NCBI GenBank assembly: GCA_948144175.1
Contig: CANXME010002472.1
Span: 57,501-121,500 of the forward strand
Length of the DNA: 64,000 nucleotides
Reading direction: 5' to 3'
From: Closterium sp. NIES-65
Taxonomy: Eukaryota > Streptophyta > Zygnematophyceae > Desmidiales > Closteriaceae
Positions 20,926 through 31,819 of the stretch are shown one piece after another (positions within the stretch are counted from its first letter, which is position 1; every line of letters begins with the position of its first letter). The notes under the pieces were generated by a model. The model ran no database searches and had not been told where the DNA came from. It worked only from the letters and a program-made list of their open reading frames with translations. Both the position numbers and the translations under genes were made by a program.

Positions 20926-21909
20926 TCAATTGTCTAGTCCACAAATTTGTTCTACAGCTTGTACAATTTGAGGTGGTTGAATAATTGTTAGTTCTTCTAA
21001 AGGACCACTATAAGGAGTAGGTACATCTTGTGATGAAAGACATGCAATAGGAGCATCAAGATAATCGAATAGGTGTTCCATAAGAGCGGCTCTAAGAGAA
21101 GCACCAATACCTCCGGTTCTCATACATTCTTCAACTATCAATACTTTATGAGTCTTACGAACGGACGTAGCAATAGTTCCTAAATCAAAAGGTTTAAGAG
21201 ATACAATATCTATAATTTCAGGATCATAGCCTTTATAAACCAAGCTCTTAGCAGCTTGCATGACATGATGTCTCATACGTGAGTATGTAAGAATAGTTAT
21301 ATCTTTTCCAGGACGAACTACTTCTGCTTTTTCTAAACAAATTAAATACTCTTCATCTGGAAGAACTTCCTTCAGATTGTATAAAAGAACATGTTCGAAT
21401 AAAATAACTGGATTTTCACTTCTAATAGCTGACTTAATTAATCCTTTAGCATTTGTTGGAGTTGAACAAGCAACCATTTGTAATCCTGGAACAGCTTGGA
21501 AGTAAGACTCTAATCGTTGAGAATGTTCTGCACCTAATTGTCTTCCGACTCCTCCAGGTCCACGAATTACTATAGGTATAGTAAAATTTGCTCCTGAAGT
21601 ATAATGTAACATACCAGCGTTGTTAGCAATTTGATTAAAAGCTAATAACAAAAACCCCATGTTCATTCCTTCTACTACAGGCCTTAAACCTGTCATAGCA
21701 GCACCTATCGCTATCCCAGTAAAACTATTTTCTGCAATAGGTGTATCTAAGAGTCTCCAATCACCGTATTTTTCAGCCAATCCTTTTGTTACCTTGTAAG
21801 ATCCCCCATAGTGTCCTACATCTTCTCCCATAACTAAGACTCTGGGATCTCTATCCATCTCTTCTTGTAAACCTTCACGAAGAGCTTCAAATAATAACAT
21901 TTCTGCCAT
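20926..21909 (-). CDS. odpB: Pyruvate dehydrogenase E1 component, beta subunit
   Basis: Beta subunit of E1 of the plastid pyruvate dehydrogenase complex (also pdhB), which makes acetyl-CoA for fatty-acid synthesis. 327 residues, the usual length. It starts [14 protein letters not shown]. Thiamine diphosphate and interface segments are intact: [48 protein letters not shown] and the C-terminal [11 protein letters not shown]. No frameshift. It lies between rps16 and atpI. Land plants encode it in the nucleus; some streptophyte and other algae keep it in the plastid. The E1 alpha partner is not in this window. Confidence 0.95.
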   Translation of the reverse strand: MAEMLLFEALREGLQEEMDRDPRVLVMGEDVGHYGGSYKVTKGLAEKYGDWRLLDTPIAENSFTGIAIGAAMTGLRPVVEGMNMGFLLLAFNQIANNAGMLHYTSGANFTIPIVIRGPGGVGRQLGAEHSQRLESYFQAVPGLQMVACSTPTNAKGLIKSAIRSENPVILFEHVLLYNLKEVLPDEEYLICLEKAEVVRPGKDITILTYSRMRHHVMQAAKSLVYKGYDPEIIDIVSLKPFDLGTIATSVRKTHKVLIVEECMRTGGIGASLRAALMEHLFDYLDAPIACLSSQDVPTPYSGPLEELTIIQPPQIVQAVEQICGLDN

Positions 21910-22260
21910 ATTAATAAATTATATTAGAATTATAAAACAACTATACTTTTCAGTTGTGTTCAAAACTGTAGTAAATATCTAGTCAATAAGAAAATGAACC
22001 AATGAACTGCTTGATACAACACAATATTCTTTTACTAGATTGTTAACTATATATTATAAATAGTAGTGGAAAAAAATATAGCAAATAAATGAATACTCAA
22101 TAGCAGAAATAGAGTAATCGATTCGGAAGTCATTTATCATATATTCCCAGAAAGGTTTTGCAATGAAAAAATACAAAGGATTTTCGTAATAAGAGATTTT
22201 TTTTCTATAACTCTTCTGCACAATAAAAATACTTTTAAAAAAATATATGTTAGTACAGCT

Positions 22261-22449
22261 TCAAGAATTTGGTGGTTGCTTATGTAATAACCATTGCAAG
22301 AAAATCATAAAAACACAAAAAACAAATTTATCACTAAGAAAAAAAACATTGATAATGATGCACAAAAGATAGATGAAATACTTAGGTAAATCACCAAATA
22401 TTTCTTCAGAGAAGGAAGGCATAGAACACAGTGGCCATTCTATATACAT
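22261..22449 (-). CDS. Hypothetical 62-residue membrane protein
   Basis: Not recognised. The frame begins MYIEWPLCSMPSFSEE 4 bases after the atpI hairpin and ends HKQPPNS. A hydrophobic stretch spans about residues 26-56 (YFIYLLCIIINVFFL and FVFCVFMIFLQWLL), which could be one or two membrane helices. No ribosome binding site is evident. The position between atpI and odpB on the same strand allows co-transcription. It may be a lineage-specific gene, a decayed gene or a chance frame; phenylalanine-rich frames are common in AT-rich DNA. Confidence 0.25.
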   Translation of the reverse strand: MYIEWPLCSMPSFSEEIFGDLPKYFIYLLCIIINVFFLSDKFVFCVFMIFLQWLLHKQPPNS

Positions 22450-22453
22450 CGAT

Positions 22454-22511
22454 ATCTATTTTACTTATATGACTAGCATGTTCAAATGCTAGCAACATAA
22501 GTAAAATAGAT
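22454..22511. terminator. atpI 3' hairpin
   Basis: Outer 15-bp perfect stem plus a near-perfect inner stem around GCTAGCAT, about 85 bases after the atpI stop. Likely 3' end of the rps2-atpI transcript. Mirror at 48543-48600. Confidence 0.7.
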
Positions 22512-22595
22512 AATTTATTCAAGATAGTGATCTATATATTAACAGAAAGACCCTTAACAAGGAATCATACTTCTTTTTTAGAAAAAAAAAGGAAG

Positions 22596-23342
22596 TTAAT
22601 GATGTCCTTCCATAGATTCACCTATGTAAGCTGCTGCTAAAGTAGCAAAAATTAATGCTTGGATAGCACTTGTGAACAAACCTAGAAACATCATAGGAAC
22701 AGGAACAACTAAAGGTACTAAAGAAACTAGTACAGCCACAACCAATTCATCTGCAAGTATGTTTCCAAATAAACGGAAACTCAATGAAAGAGGTTTTGTG
22801 AAATCTTCCAATATATTAATTGGAAGAAGAACTGGAGTAGGTTGGATATATTTACCAAAATAACTTAATCCTCTTTTATGCAAACCGGCATAAAAATATG
22901 CAACTGAGGTTAAAAGAGCTAAAGCTACGGTTGTGTTAATGTCATTTGTGGGTGCAGCCAACTCTCCGTGTGGAAGTTCAATAACTCTCCAAGGGAAAAG
23001 AGCACCAGACCAATTACAAACAAAAATAAACAAGAACATAGTACCAACAAATGGTACCCATGAACGATATTCTTCTTCTCCAATCTGTGTTCTAGCTAAA
23101 TCTCGGATAAATTCCAAAACATATTCTACAAAATTTTGAGGACCATTAGGTACAGTTTCTAATTTACGAGTACCCAAAAAAGCTACTGCTAGTAGAATAG
23201 CAATAACAATCCAAGAAGTTATTAATACTTGTGCGTGAACTTGAAAATCACCTATTTGCCAATATAAATGTTGGCCAACTTCTACTCCAGAAATCTGATA
23301 CAAAGCATTGAAACTGTCAATAGAAACCCCTGTGGTATACAT
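22596..23342 (-). CDS. atpI: ATP synthase CF0 subunit a (IV)
   Basis: Membrane subunit forming the proton half-channels of chloroplast ATP synthase beside the c ring. 248 residues, the usual length. Five or six helices are visible, for example [19 protein letters not shown] and [16 protein letters not shown]. The essential arginine is Arg190 in [13 protein letters not shown]. It lies 420 bases after rps2 on the same strand. Unlike the usual rps2-atpI-atpH-atpF-atpA order, it is not followed by atpH. Confidence 0.98.
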   Translation of the reverse strand: MYTTGVSIDSFNALYQISGVEVGQHLYWQIGDFQVHAQVLITSWIVIAILLAVAFLGTRKLETVPNGPQNFVEYVLEFIRDLARTQIGEEEYRSWVPFVGTMFLFIFVCNWSGALFPWRVIELPHGELAAPTNDINTTVALALLTSVAYFYAGLHKRGLSYFGKYIQPTPVLLPINILEDFTKPLSLSFRLFGNILADELVVAVLVSLVPLVVPVPMMFLGLFTSAIQALIFATLAAAYIGESMEGHH

Positions 23343-23762
23343 ATTGCTTTGTTAATAATTGTGTTATAAGCTTTAAATAATTTCGTTTTTGAATATTTTT
23401 TTAGCAATGATCTAGCTTGAACTCTTACATGGCTTTTTTCAATTCAAAATAACCATCAGTTCAGTTCTAATAGATTTATTGTAATCAATGCTCCTTCGAA
23501 CCAATGGCTGTCAAAGCACTTCGTGCTTCCCTGAGGTTTTGTTTTAGAACATGTAATAAATAGTATATATAAGAACTATTTATACATAGACTACTATTCA
23601 CTTGCTTCCTATCGTCTTTTGATGTAGATAGATCTTTTATATATCTAAGGTAAACCAGAAGAAAATGAAAAAGCAGATTGTCTCATCCCAATAAATAGAT
23701 CGAAAGAGTAAAGATATTTCAATTAATTTCCAAAATATATATAATAGAATTCTTTAATAGAA
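23343..23762. other. rps2-atpI spacer
   Basis: 420 bases (mirror 47292-47711), longer than usual between these genes. It contains a GCACGAAGTGC inverted repeat near 23517-23527. No gene or consensus promoter seen. Confidence 0.5.
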
Positions 23763-24464
23763 TCAATTCTTTCTATTTCGCCCTTCTTTAATTGCATTGG
23801 TTAATTTGTCTAGTATCCATCGAATAGAAGACCTAGCATCGTCGTTTGCTGGAATAGGCATATCAGTTAAATCAGGATCACAATCACTATCTACTAAACA
23901 AATAGTTGGGATACCTAATTTAATGCATTCTTGAATAGCAGTAGCTTCTTGTTGTTGATCAATAATGATAACTATGTCTGGCAATCGTGTCATATACTTA
24001 ATGCCATCTAAGTATTTACGTAATTGATTAAGTTGTCTTTTAAGAACAGCTGCTTCTTTTTTTGGAAGTTGATTAAGTATCCCTGCTTTTTCTTTTTCTT
24101 CCAGTTGTTTGAATCTTGTTAGTCGGGTTTCAATTGTTGACCAATTAGTCAACATACCCCCTAACCATTTTTGATTAACATAATGGCATCGTGCCCTTTG
24201 AGCAGCTGAAGCTACAAGATCAGCAGCTTGATATTTAGTACCAACTATAAGAAATTGCTTGCCGTTATATGCTGCATTAGCTACCAAATCACATGCTTCA
24301 GATAATAGGCGTGCTGTTTTAAAAATATGAAGAATGTGAATGCCTCTTCGTTTTGTAAAAATATAGGGTGCCATCTTGGGATTCCACTTCCGAGCTTGAT
24401 GACCAAAATGAACCCCAGCTTCCATCATATCTTCTAAATTAATATTCCATTGTCCTTCTTTCAT
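23763..24464 (-). CDS. rps2: 30S ribosomal protein S2
   Basis: Small-subunit ribosomal protein. From the ATG at 24464 it is 233 residues beginning [17 protein letters not shown], matching the plastid family start; the open frame reaches a TTG at 24488, which I do not use. Conserved segments: [45 protein letters not shown] and [16 protein letters not shown]. It lies between rpoC2 and atpI, the ancestral cyanobacterial-type cluster. Confidence 0.97.
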   Translation of the reverse strand: MKEGQWNINLEDMMEAGVHFGHQARKWNPKMAPYIFTKRRGIHILHIFKTARLLSEACDLVANAAYNGKQFLIVGTKYQAADLVASAAQRARCHYVNQKWLGGMLTNWSTIETRLTRFKQLEEKEKAGILNQLPKKEAAVLKRQLNQLRKYLDGIKYMTRLPDIVIIIDQQQEATAIQECIKLGIPTICLVDSDCDPDLTDMPIPANDDARSSIRWILDKLTNAIKEGRNRKN

Positions 24465-24851
24465 AAGAAAAATTTTTTGATTACTCAAGCGCTAATAAGT
24501 TTAATCTCCATGAAAAATAGTATCTATTATCTATTCTCAGGAAAATCTGTATTACGTTTTTTTACATGGTTTCGAACTAGTTAAAAGAAAACATTATAAT
24601 CAAGATAAAATTCCGTAATAATTTTTTATATGACATGAGGACTTAATTACAATTCAATCATTAATTGAACGATAAGAATAATAAGAAAAAATTCGGTTAT
24701 TTCCTAGTGGTCAAAAGAATATAGGAATATTTCTAATATATTCTTTAGAAAAAGAGAATTTCATTATTTGAGATACAAGTCATATTTCTATACAACACAA
24801 AAATGTCCATATAAAAAGTCATAATAGTTTTTCTCTACGTTGTGGATTCTT
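24465..24851. other. rpoC2-rps2 spacer
   Basis: 387 bases (mirror 46203-46589), AT-rich, with an inverted repeat of about 10 bp near 24640-24672 (TTACAATTCAATCATTAATTG region). No gene seen. Confidence 0.45.
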
Positions 24852-27800
24852 TTATTTTCTATTTTTTATTAAAAAGTTTAAGGGTGATAAAATCTTATAT
24901 TCTTTCATTTTTTTTATAGAAACCGAATTCTTCGGAAGACGATTGAAAAATATATTTTTACTTTCTTGGCCTGCTTTCGATTGTGACATATTACTTAAAT
25001 ATGTATGCATCCAATCTCTTTTTTTTATTAATGGTTTGTATAGACAAAAAATATGCTGATATCTTGAATTTAATACCCCATTGTAATTATTTTTAAAATG
25101 AAATTGCTTCTTTTGATAAAGAATAGCTTCTAAATTAACCTGTTTACAACCTGTCCCTGCTGGTATCATGTTACTCAATAAGACATTTTCTTTCAATCCT
25201 TTCAGCCAATCCATTCTCCCCTGAATTGCAGATCTACTAAGAACTGTAATTGTTCTTTCAAAACTAGCTTCTGATAAAAAACTATTTGTATTAAGTGACG
25301 CTTTGGTAATTCCAAGTAATACAGGTTTACAGGGCAAAGGTTTATGAAGTACACGATTCATTCTTTCTGCTTTTGCAATATCCATTAATTCACCAGGGAA
25401 AAAGACTCCTATCGCATCATAAGGATACGCCGTTCTTATAACTGTTTTGGGTGAAAAAGCTGTAAGATCAGTATTTTCAACAATGACAACTTTAGAGCTC
25501 ATTTGTCTTACAATAACTTCTACATGTTTATCTGAAATATATACTCCTTGAGATAAATATACTTTTTGAATTTGATCTACAGTTTCAATTTGACTATATT
25601 CTAAAGCTTTCCTCGCTCTATTGACAGATGCTTGAGATAACATTAGATCCATCTGGGAAAGACTACCAACGTAATTACGAAGATTTTCTTTAATACGGCC
25701 TACTAAATATTCGAAACGCATATGCAAATGAACTACTACTTGATTTCCTATCCTAGCTTCTAAAAGTTGTTCAGCTTTTGGAAGTCCTTGAATAATATCA
25801 CTTGCTTTAAGCCTTTCGTATGCAAAAGTAATTAAAGTATCTCCTTCGTGGATCACCTGTTTATGATAAGCATGTACTACAGTACCTGCAGGTACTAAAT
25901 AAAGTTTTGCTAATCGAATAGTTATAGAACTTTCAGACACACCTACTATATGTCCTGATTCAGGTAACATACCATAAGCTAATGTACTTACACCTTTACA
26001 TATAGATTGTGCTAAGAGCGGTTGTGGTTTGGTAAGAAGTTTATTGAAACAAAGTGAAGTCATCCAATGTAGCAAAGAGAGAGGAAGAATGTTTGTTTTT
26101 ATTTTATAAACATTCTCGTTTTGGTGAACAAAAAAATTTGTATTGCAAACAAAATCTTTTGAGAAATCTTGGATTTTAGGGAAAATTTTTTGAAAAGATA
26201 AAAGTTCGTATTTATTGGCCAAATCATATTGAATCAAATTACTAAATCTTTTTAAAGATGAAATATTAAGTCTTTCGAATAAAGTATGGAATTGGCCTAG
26301 TAAACCTACATTAGAAAATAAATTCGATAAATAAGATATAAGAAGAATCTTTTGCTTATTTCCCATATGCTTCTTCGTATAAGAAAAAAGATCATGAGAA
26401 ATTTTTTTATAATATTCTAACGAAGTATTTCCGCATGGATATCGATACGTATTGGTTACAAGTGTCTTATCATAATCATCAATGGTTATGTGAAATTGAT
26501 CTACTGCTGATAAAGTCAGAATGCATTTGTCATCTGCACTTGTAAGATATAAAAAACCAGTATGTTTATTAAAAATATTTTCTCGAATTTTTGAGGTATG
26601 AAAAGACAATCGTTGTCGATATTCAAAAGGAGGAAAAAAGGACTTGTATTGAGTAACAACATAATTATTTTTTCCTATAGGTAAGTCAGCTTGAATATAA
26701 TCTTGTACTTTATATAAGAAAGAAAGATTAATACCTGAAAATTCAGTCAATCTACCTGAAAAAATCCATATATAACTAGTCTTATCGACAATCGGACTTA
26801 AATAAGTACTAAGAGAAGTGAATTCTAACCATAAGCTAAGACGGGTTTGAAAAGAACTTAATGCTAGAAGCTTTCGTTGTTTTAAAGAATATGCGTGAAG
26901 ACCTGTGTATTCATAGAAGACTTCTCCTTCTATACCACAATATATATCTTTTTCTATTTTTTCTTTTAAAGGAGCTGTACTTGCACGAACTTCTGCGATA
27001 ATTTGTCTAGCTTGTACATATTGATGATTTCTGACAAGAAGTAAACTATATTGAGGTACATTTAAGATATGTCTTTTATTTGTGCCATCTTCTATTATAA
27101 CTGATAAAGCTTCGGGACAAGTCCATGCAGGTCGTCCATGACGATTACGTGTAGCTTGAAGAGTCTCTGTATAAAAATTAACTACCCCATTAAATGGTGC
27201 TCGTACATGCTCTGCAACATCTCCAGTAAAAACACCTCCAGTATGAAAAGTGCGTAAAGTTAATTGAGTTCCAGGTTCTCCTATAGATTGACCTGCAATA
27301 ATTCCTATCGCAGCACCAAGTTCTACTAAATTACCACAACTTAAATCCCATCCATAACACATTTGACATGCTCTAGGCATGCTTTTGCAACTCAAAGGAG
27401 ATCGTACATATATTTCATTGTGAGAAAGAACCAAACGATTTACTATATCTGGAGCCAAATCTTGATTGCGAACTGCAATACAACGACCATTTAGATAAAC
27501 ATCACGTGCAAGAATGCGTCCTACTAATCTATCTTGTAAAGACAATAAAGGACTAGATGTTTTTCGCTCTTGTATAGAACGCAATCGTACTCCTTCAAGA
27601 GTTTCACAATCAGGATTACGAACTACTATATGTTGCACAACTTCGACAAGACGACGTGTCAAATATCCTGCATCAGCAGTACGTACAGCAGTATCGACTA
27701 CTCCTTTTCGTGCACCATAACAAGATATTATATATTCGGTTAAAGATAAACCTTCTCTTAAATTACTTTGTATAGGAAGATCAATAATATTCCCTTGAGG

Positions 27801-28277
27801 ATTTGACATTAATCCTCGCATACCTACTAATTGGTGTACTTGTGATACATTGCCTCTAGCACCAGAGAAAGACATCATATGGACCGGATTTAATGGATCT
27901 GTAGTTCTAAAATGAGAACTCATTTCCCGTTTTAAGTATTCACTCGTTGTGTGCCATGTTTCCACTACGTGACGTAATTTTTCTACTGCATGAATAGATC
28001 CGCGTCGATATTGTTCTTCAGATGTATATGTTTGATGCTCTGCATCTTGTATTAACCAAGTTTTTGAAGGAGTGGTTAATAAATCATCAATCCCTAATGA
28101 AATGCCTGCTTGAGTCGCATGTCTAAATCCTAAAGTCTTGAGTTGATCCAAAATTTGTGCTGTACATTCGCTTCCTAAGTATGTCATCAATCTGCCAATC
28201 AATTGTCTCATGGCACCTTTGTCCATCACTTGATTGTAGAAAATGATGTCTCCATACTCTGCTGTGAGCCGTGCCAT
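24852..28277 (-). CDS. rpoC2: Plastid RNA polymerase beta'' subunit
   Basis: C-terminal half of the split beta' subunit of the plastid-encoded RNA polymerase. 1141 residues, shorter than the roughly 1390 of land plants, mainly because the variable central insert is reduced. The trigger-loop segment GEPGTQLTLRTFHTGGVF is at 333-350. A zinc site is likely from Cys224, Cys297, Cys304 and Cys307. GARKGVVDTAVRTADAGYLTRRL is conserved just upstream. GGAGG lies shortly before the ATG at 28277. The region from about residue 450 to 760 is poorly conserved and rich in F, Y, K and S; the conserved beta'' tail resumes at SGHIVGVSESSITIRLA. Confidence 0.97.
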   Translation of the reverse strand: MARLTAEYGDIIFYNQVMDKGAMRQLIGRLMTYLGSECTAQILDQLKTLGFRHATQAGISLGIDDLLTTPSKTWLIQDAEHQTYTSEEQYRRGSIHAVEKLRHVVETWHTTSEYLKREMSSHFRTTDPLNPVHMMSFSGARGNVSQVHQLVGMRGLMSNPQGNIIDLPIQSNLREGLSLTEYIISCYGARKGVVDTAVRTADAGYLTRRLVEVVQHIVVRNPDCETLEGVRLRSIQERKTSSPLLSLQDRLVGRILARDVYLNGRCIAVRNQDLAPDIVNRLVLSHNEIYVRSPLSCKSMPRACQMCYGWDLSCGNLVELGAAIGIIAGQSIGEPGTQLTLRTFHTGGVFTGDVAEHVRAPFNGVVNFYTETLQATRNRHGRPAWTCPEALSVIIEDGTNKRHILNVPQYSLLLVRNHQYVQARQIIAEVRASTAPLKEKIEKDIYCGIEGEVFYEYTGLHAYSLKQRKLLALSSFQTRLSLWLEFTSLSTYLSPIVDKTSYIWIFSGRLTEFSGINLSFLYKVQDYIQADLPIGKNNYVVTQYKSFFPPFEYRQRLSFHTSKIRENIFNKHTGFLYLTSADDKCILTLSAVDQFHITIDDYDKTLVTNTYRYPCGNTSLEYYKKISHDLFSYTKKHMGNKQKILLISYLSNLFSNVGLLGQFHTLFERLNISSLKRFSNLIQYDLANKYELLSFQKIFPKIQDFSKDFVCNTNFFVHQNENVYKIKTNILPLSLLHWMTSLCFNKLLTKPQPLLAQSICKGVSTLAYGMLPESGHIVGVSESSITIRLAKLYLVPAGTVVHAYHKQVIHEGDTLITFAYERLKASDIIQGLPKAEQLLEARIGNQVVVHLHMRFEYLVGRIKENLRNYVGSLSQMDLMLSQASVNRARKALEYSQIETVDQIQKVYLSQGVYISDKHVEVIVRQMSSKVVIVENTDLTAFSPKTVIRTAYPYDAIGVFFPGELMDIAKAERMNRVLHKPLPCKPVLLGITKASLNTNSFLSEASFERTITVLSRSAIQGRMDWLKGLKENVLLSNMIPAGTGCKQVNLEAILYQKKQFHFKNNYNGVLNSRYQHIFCLYKPLIKKRDWMHTYLSNMSQSKAGQESKNIFFNRLPKNSVSIKKMKEYKILSPLNFLIKNRK

Positions 28278-28642
28278 AAGTAAGTACCTCCATATTGAAT
28301 AAGTAAAAAGAATGACACTTTGAGTTAATTTGTTAAACGGAACTCAATATCATTTGAAGAATGCTTGTGGTACCAATGATAATCATGGAATGAATTCACT
28401 TAGAACCTGTTAATTATTCATAGTTCATGATTTAAGTCATAAGAAAGGGGTGTAAGCATGAGCTATAACCATTGAATTATTTATTGTGAATAACACAAAA
28501 TCGTGCAATTATCGCAATGACAATCATTGAATATTCAACAGGAGTATATAAGTCAGATAATGTTTTGTTGTTTAGTAGATGAGTCCAATAGTATTCAAGA
28601 TTATTTTGTAAGATTGAATTGTTTATGAATGGTGTAAAAAAA
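28278..28642. other. rpoC1-rpoC2 spacer
   Basis: 365 bases (mirror 42412-42776). It contains the rpoC2 ribosome binding site. An open frame overlapping the rpoC1 3' end (28477-28713) continues through it but has no recognisable product. Confidence 0.45.
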
Positions 28643-31619
28643 TTATCGTCTAGTATATTCAATATGTTCCTGTATGGCTTGTTGAATCTGTTGATTAAAG
28701 ATAACACGTCCAAGAGTAGTCAAAATATACCTAGCTGTAAGGCCTTCTCGATTACTACGTATTTGAGAATGTTCATATATACTTGTCGTTTGGCCCATAG
28801 AATCGTATTGAATTTCAATAGGTCCTTCGCGAGATGCAATGACAGGTACATAATTTGGTTGCCATCGTAACCATAAAAATGAAAATGGCGTATTTTTTGT
28901 TTGATGCAAAAATGTTAATACATCATCATAATCATAAAAGACAGGAGTGCTATATCCAGAATTTTGTTTTACTGAATATTCGCTATCTAATTTTCTACTA
29001 CCATATATCCCCAAAGCACCTTCTAAAGTTAAAACATATAATCCAAGAAGCATATCTTGACTGGGTACAGCAACTGCTCTTCCTGTAGCTGGAGAAAGAA
29101 GATTTGCTTGAGACCACATTAGTATACGAGCTTCGACTTGAGCTTCCCAAGCCAAAGGTACATGAATTGCCATTTGATCACCATCAAAATCCGCATTAAA
29201 TCCAGCACATACTAAAGGATGTAACTGAATTGCACGTTCTCGCACAAGTACAGGTTTGAAGGCTTGTATTCCTAATCGATGTAATGTAGGTGCTCTATTT
29301 AAAACAATAAAACGATTATCAACAACTGCTTGAAGTACTTTCCATACAATTGGTTGCTTATTTTGAATCATACTCTTTGCTGCTCGTAGATTTGGAGCTA
29401 ATTGTCTAGCAATTAACTCTCGAATCATAAAAGGTTGAAAAAGTTCTATGGCCATTTCTCTAGGCAAACCACATTGATGCAAAGCTAATAAAGGACCTAC
29501 TACTATGACTGAACGTCCAGAATAATCTACACGCTTACCTAGCAAATTTTCTCGGAATCTTCCCTTTTTCCCTTTAATTAAAGATGAAAATGATTTGTAT
29601 ACTCTTTTATTGTTATCTCTAAAAGTCGATGAGCCCATTCCGTTTGCTAACAAAGCATCCACAGCTCGCTGTAAAGAGACTCTTTGAAGACGTGCAACCA
29701 AACCGGCTAGTACAATAGTACCTTGATATGATAACCACATTAATAGTTCTTCATTTCTAAATAGAACTTTGCGATACAGTTCGTTTAAGTCTGATGTAAT
29801 TAATTGACCTTCTCTGAGTTCAACAATAGGTCTTAAATCAGGAGGTAATACTGGTAATACTGAAAGTACCATCCATTCTGGTTGAATTCTTGATTGTATC
29901 AGATCTCTCACAATCTTAGTACATCTAATAATCAATCTTTTTTCTCTCTGAATATCAGCACTGTGCTTAGTTGTTTGATACTTACCAGAAGCTGGATGCC
30001 ACATTTTTTCAGTTTGTTCAACTAATCTTTCCCATCTTTTTTGTAGATTGACTAACTTTTTCTGTAAATTTAAATTCATTAGCATTCTTTGAATGCCATA
30101 TCCTCCAGTAATAATTTCTCTACTTTCACAGTCACGGTACCATCGAGAAAGAAATAGCCATAAAACTCTTAGCCAAGGAACATCAAATCTGTTGCAACTC
30201 AGTCTAGGTTCAAGTATAGGTTGATATGCTAATCGTAATAAACGCTCACGTGCCAATAGAATTTTATGGGCTAATGTAGTAGAATCATTTGCTTGTGAGG
30301 TATATTTAGGTTGTAATAGATATTTACGTTTTAATAAGCGTTTTCGTGTTAGTATACGCTTATATGTCATTTCATGAGCTCCTTGTGTTAGAGTTCCCAA
30401 AAGTCTAAGTTTTGAATATGTTCCAGGACCAATAATAAAAGAATTGGGATAGATCAAGTATCTAGCTGGTAGATTCCTTCCCCCCCTAAGAACCGTACTT
30501 GAAGTTTTTATATCATACGGCTCATGTAAGAATTCTGTCTATTTGATCTAATTGAAAAATATAGTCTAGATTTTTTCTTTTCTACTAAATAGTTATTCTA
30601 ATTTCATTCGAAAAAAACTGATCTAGTAAGTGGTCTTGAAGATTTTTTTTTATTCGATTATTCAAATAGAAGAAACTGTTACCAAGAACTCAAATCAGCC
30701 AATAAATGAATTCCAAAAATTCTATGAATAATAGAGAAAATTAGGAACAATGAATATGCGTCTTGAGTTATCTTTATACACGATAAAGAATCTATTCGAT
30801 TCATAAAAAAGAAAAAATTTCTTTGGAACACCGGTTTTATCTTGTCTGTAATCAAACGTGATATAAAGACCTATCTTTAGGCATCTTCTTTACTCCGATG
30901 GTTGTATTTATGTCATAACAAAATATTCGATGTATTTTGTTTGAGGAAACCACCCTTGTTATCATAAATTCGATATTGATGTGTTTACGGAGCCATGAAA
31001 AATGATAAATTAGAAGCCATAGATAGATTATTCTCCAAGTAAGTTTTTGTTAAAAATCTCACTATTCCTATTCGAGTTTTAAATATTTTTTTTTATCTTA
31101 TCGAATCTAGAGACACTTTTTCTAAATATTAGAAAGTGGTAGAGTTTATCTTTTCTACATACACGTAGTTACTTTTTCAAGTCACACATCGCAATACACT
31201 AAACTTTCTACATCCTTTAGAGACATTTCTAATAAATGTGCAATATAACTAGGACGGTTTTTTAAATACCATACATGAGTTACTGGAGATGCTAGTTGAA
31301 TATACCCCATTCTATGTCTACGTACTCGAGATTCAGTTAATTCAACACCACATTGTTCACAAAAGCCTGGATGATCTGTATCATTAGCCATACCTTGATA
31401 TTTACCACATGCACAAACTCCAGTTTTTGTGGGGCCAAATATACGTTCACAAAATAAACCATCTCTCTCAGGCTTGTGAGTTTTATAATGTATAGTATGA
31501 GGTTTACTCACGCGTCCTACTACTTCTCCATTAGGCAAAACTCTTTCCGCCCAACTACGAATTTGTTCCGGAGAAGCTAATCCTATACGAAGATATTGAT
31601 AAGTATCTGAATGAACCAT
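28643..31619 (-). CDS. rpoC1: Plastid RNA polymerase beta' subunit, two exons
   Basis: N-terminal half of beta', holding the catalytic magnesium. Exon 1 is 31188-31619 (432 bases, the same as in land plants) and exon 2 is 28643-30442 (1800 bases including the stop): 743 residues. Exon 1 has the zinc ribbon CACG...CEQCG and [14 protein letters not shown]. Exon 2 has [33 protein letters not shown] and the active-site NADFDGDQM at about residue 560 of the joined protein. The join is LVYCD|SFIIGPG. Transcribed after rpoB and before rpoC2. Confidence 0.97.
30443..31187 (-). other. rpoC1 group II intron
   Basis: 745 bases, starts GTGTGACTTG, ends CTATCCCAAT. The domain V hairpin GAGCCGTATGATAT...AGTACGGTTC lies at about 30490-30523, followed by a G7 domain VI strand. 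Same insertion position as in land-plant rpoC1. No maturase ORF. Confidence 0.92.
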
Positions 31620-31819
31620 AAATCTATTCTCTACACCATAAAAAAAATAACTTTGAACTGATTTGTATGAAATTGCATTGGAACAAGTGAATGTTTCATA
31701 TGCTAACTATAGAATTCACAGGAATTTTAAGAAACTATATAAAGATATTCACTAGTTAAAGTTAGCAAGAATTAGCGTAAAAGCAAAAAAATTTTTCAAT
31801 GATTATATTAACACTCTAT

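Larger units (their letters stand above)
21910..22595. other. odpB-atpI spacer
   Basis: 686 bases (mirror 48459-49144), both flanking genes on the minus strand. It contains a strong hairpin just after atpI and a 62-codon ORF (both listed). The rest (21910-22260) is the AT-rich odpB leader with no clear promoter. Confidence 0.5.

Noticed and set aside
24465-24488. Extended rps2 start at TTG 24488
   Set aside because: The ATG at 24464 gives the expected short N-terminus before [12 protein letters not shown].
27514-27720. Antisense ORFs inside atpB, atpI, rpoC2, rpoC1, rpoB and tilS
   Set aside because: Shadow frames of conserved genes; no independent signals.
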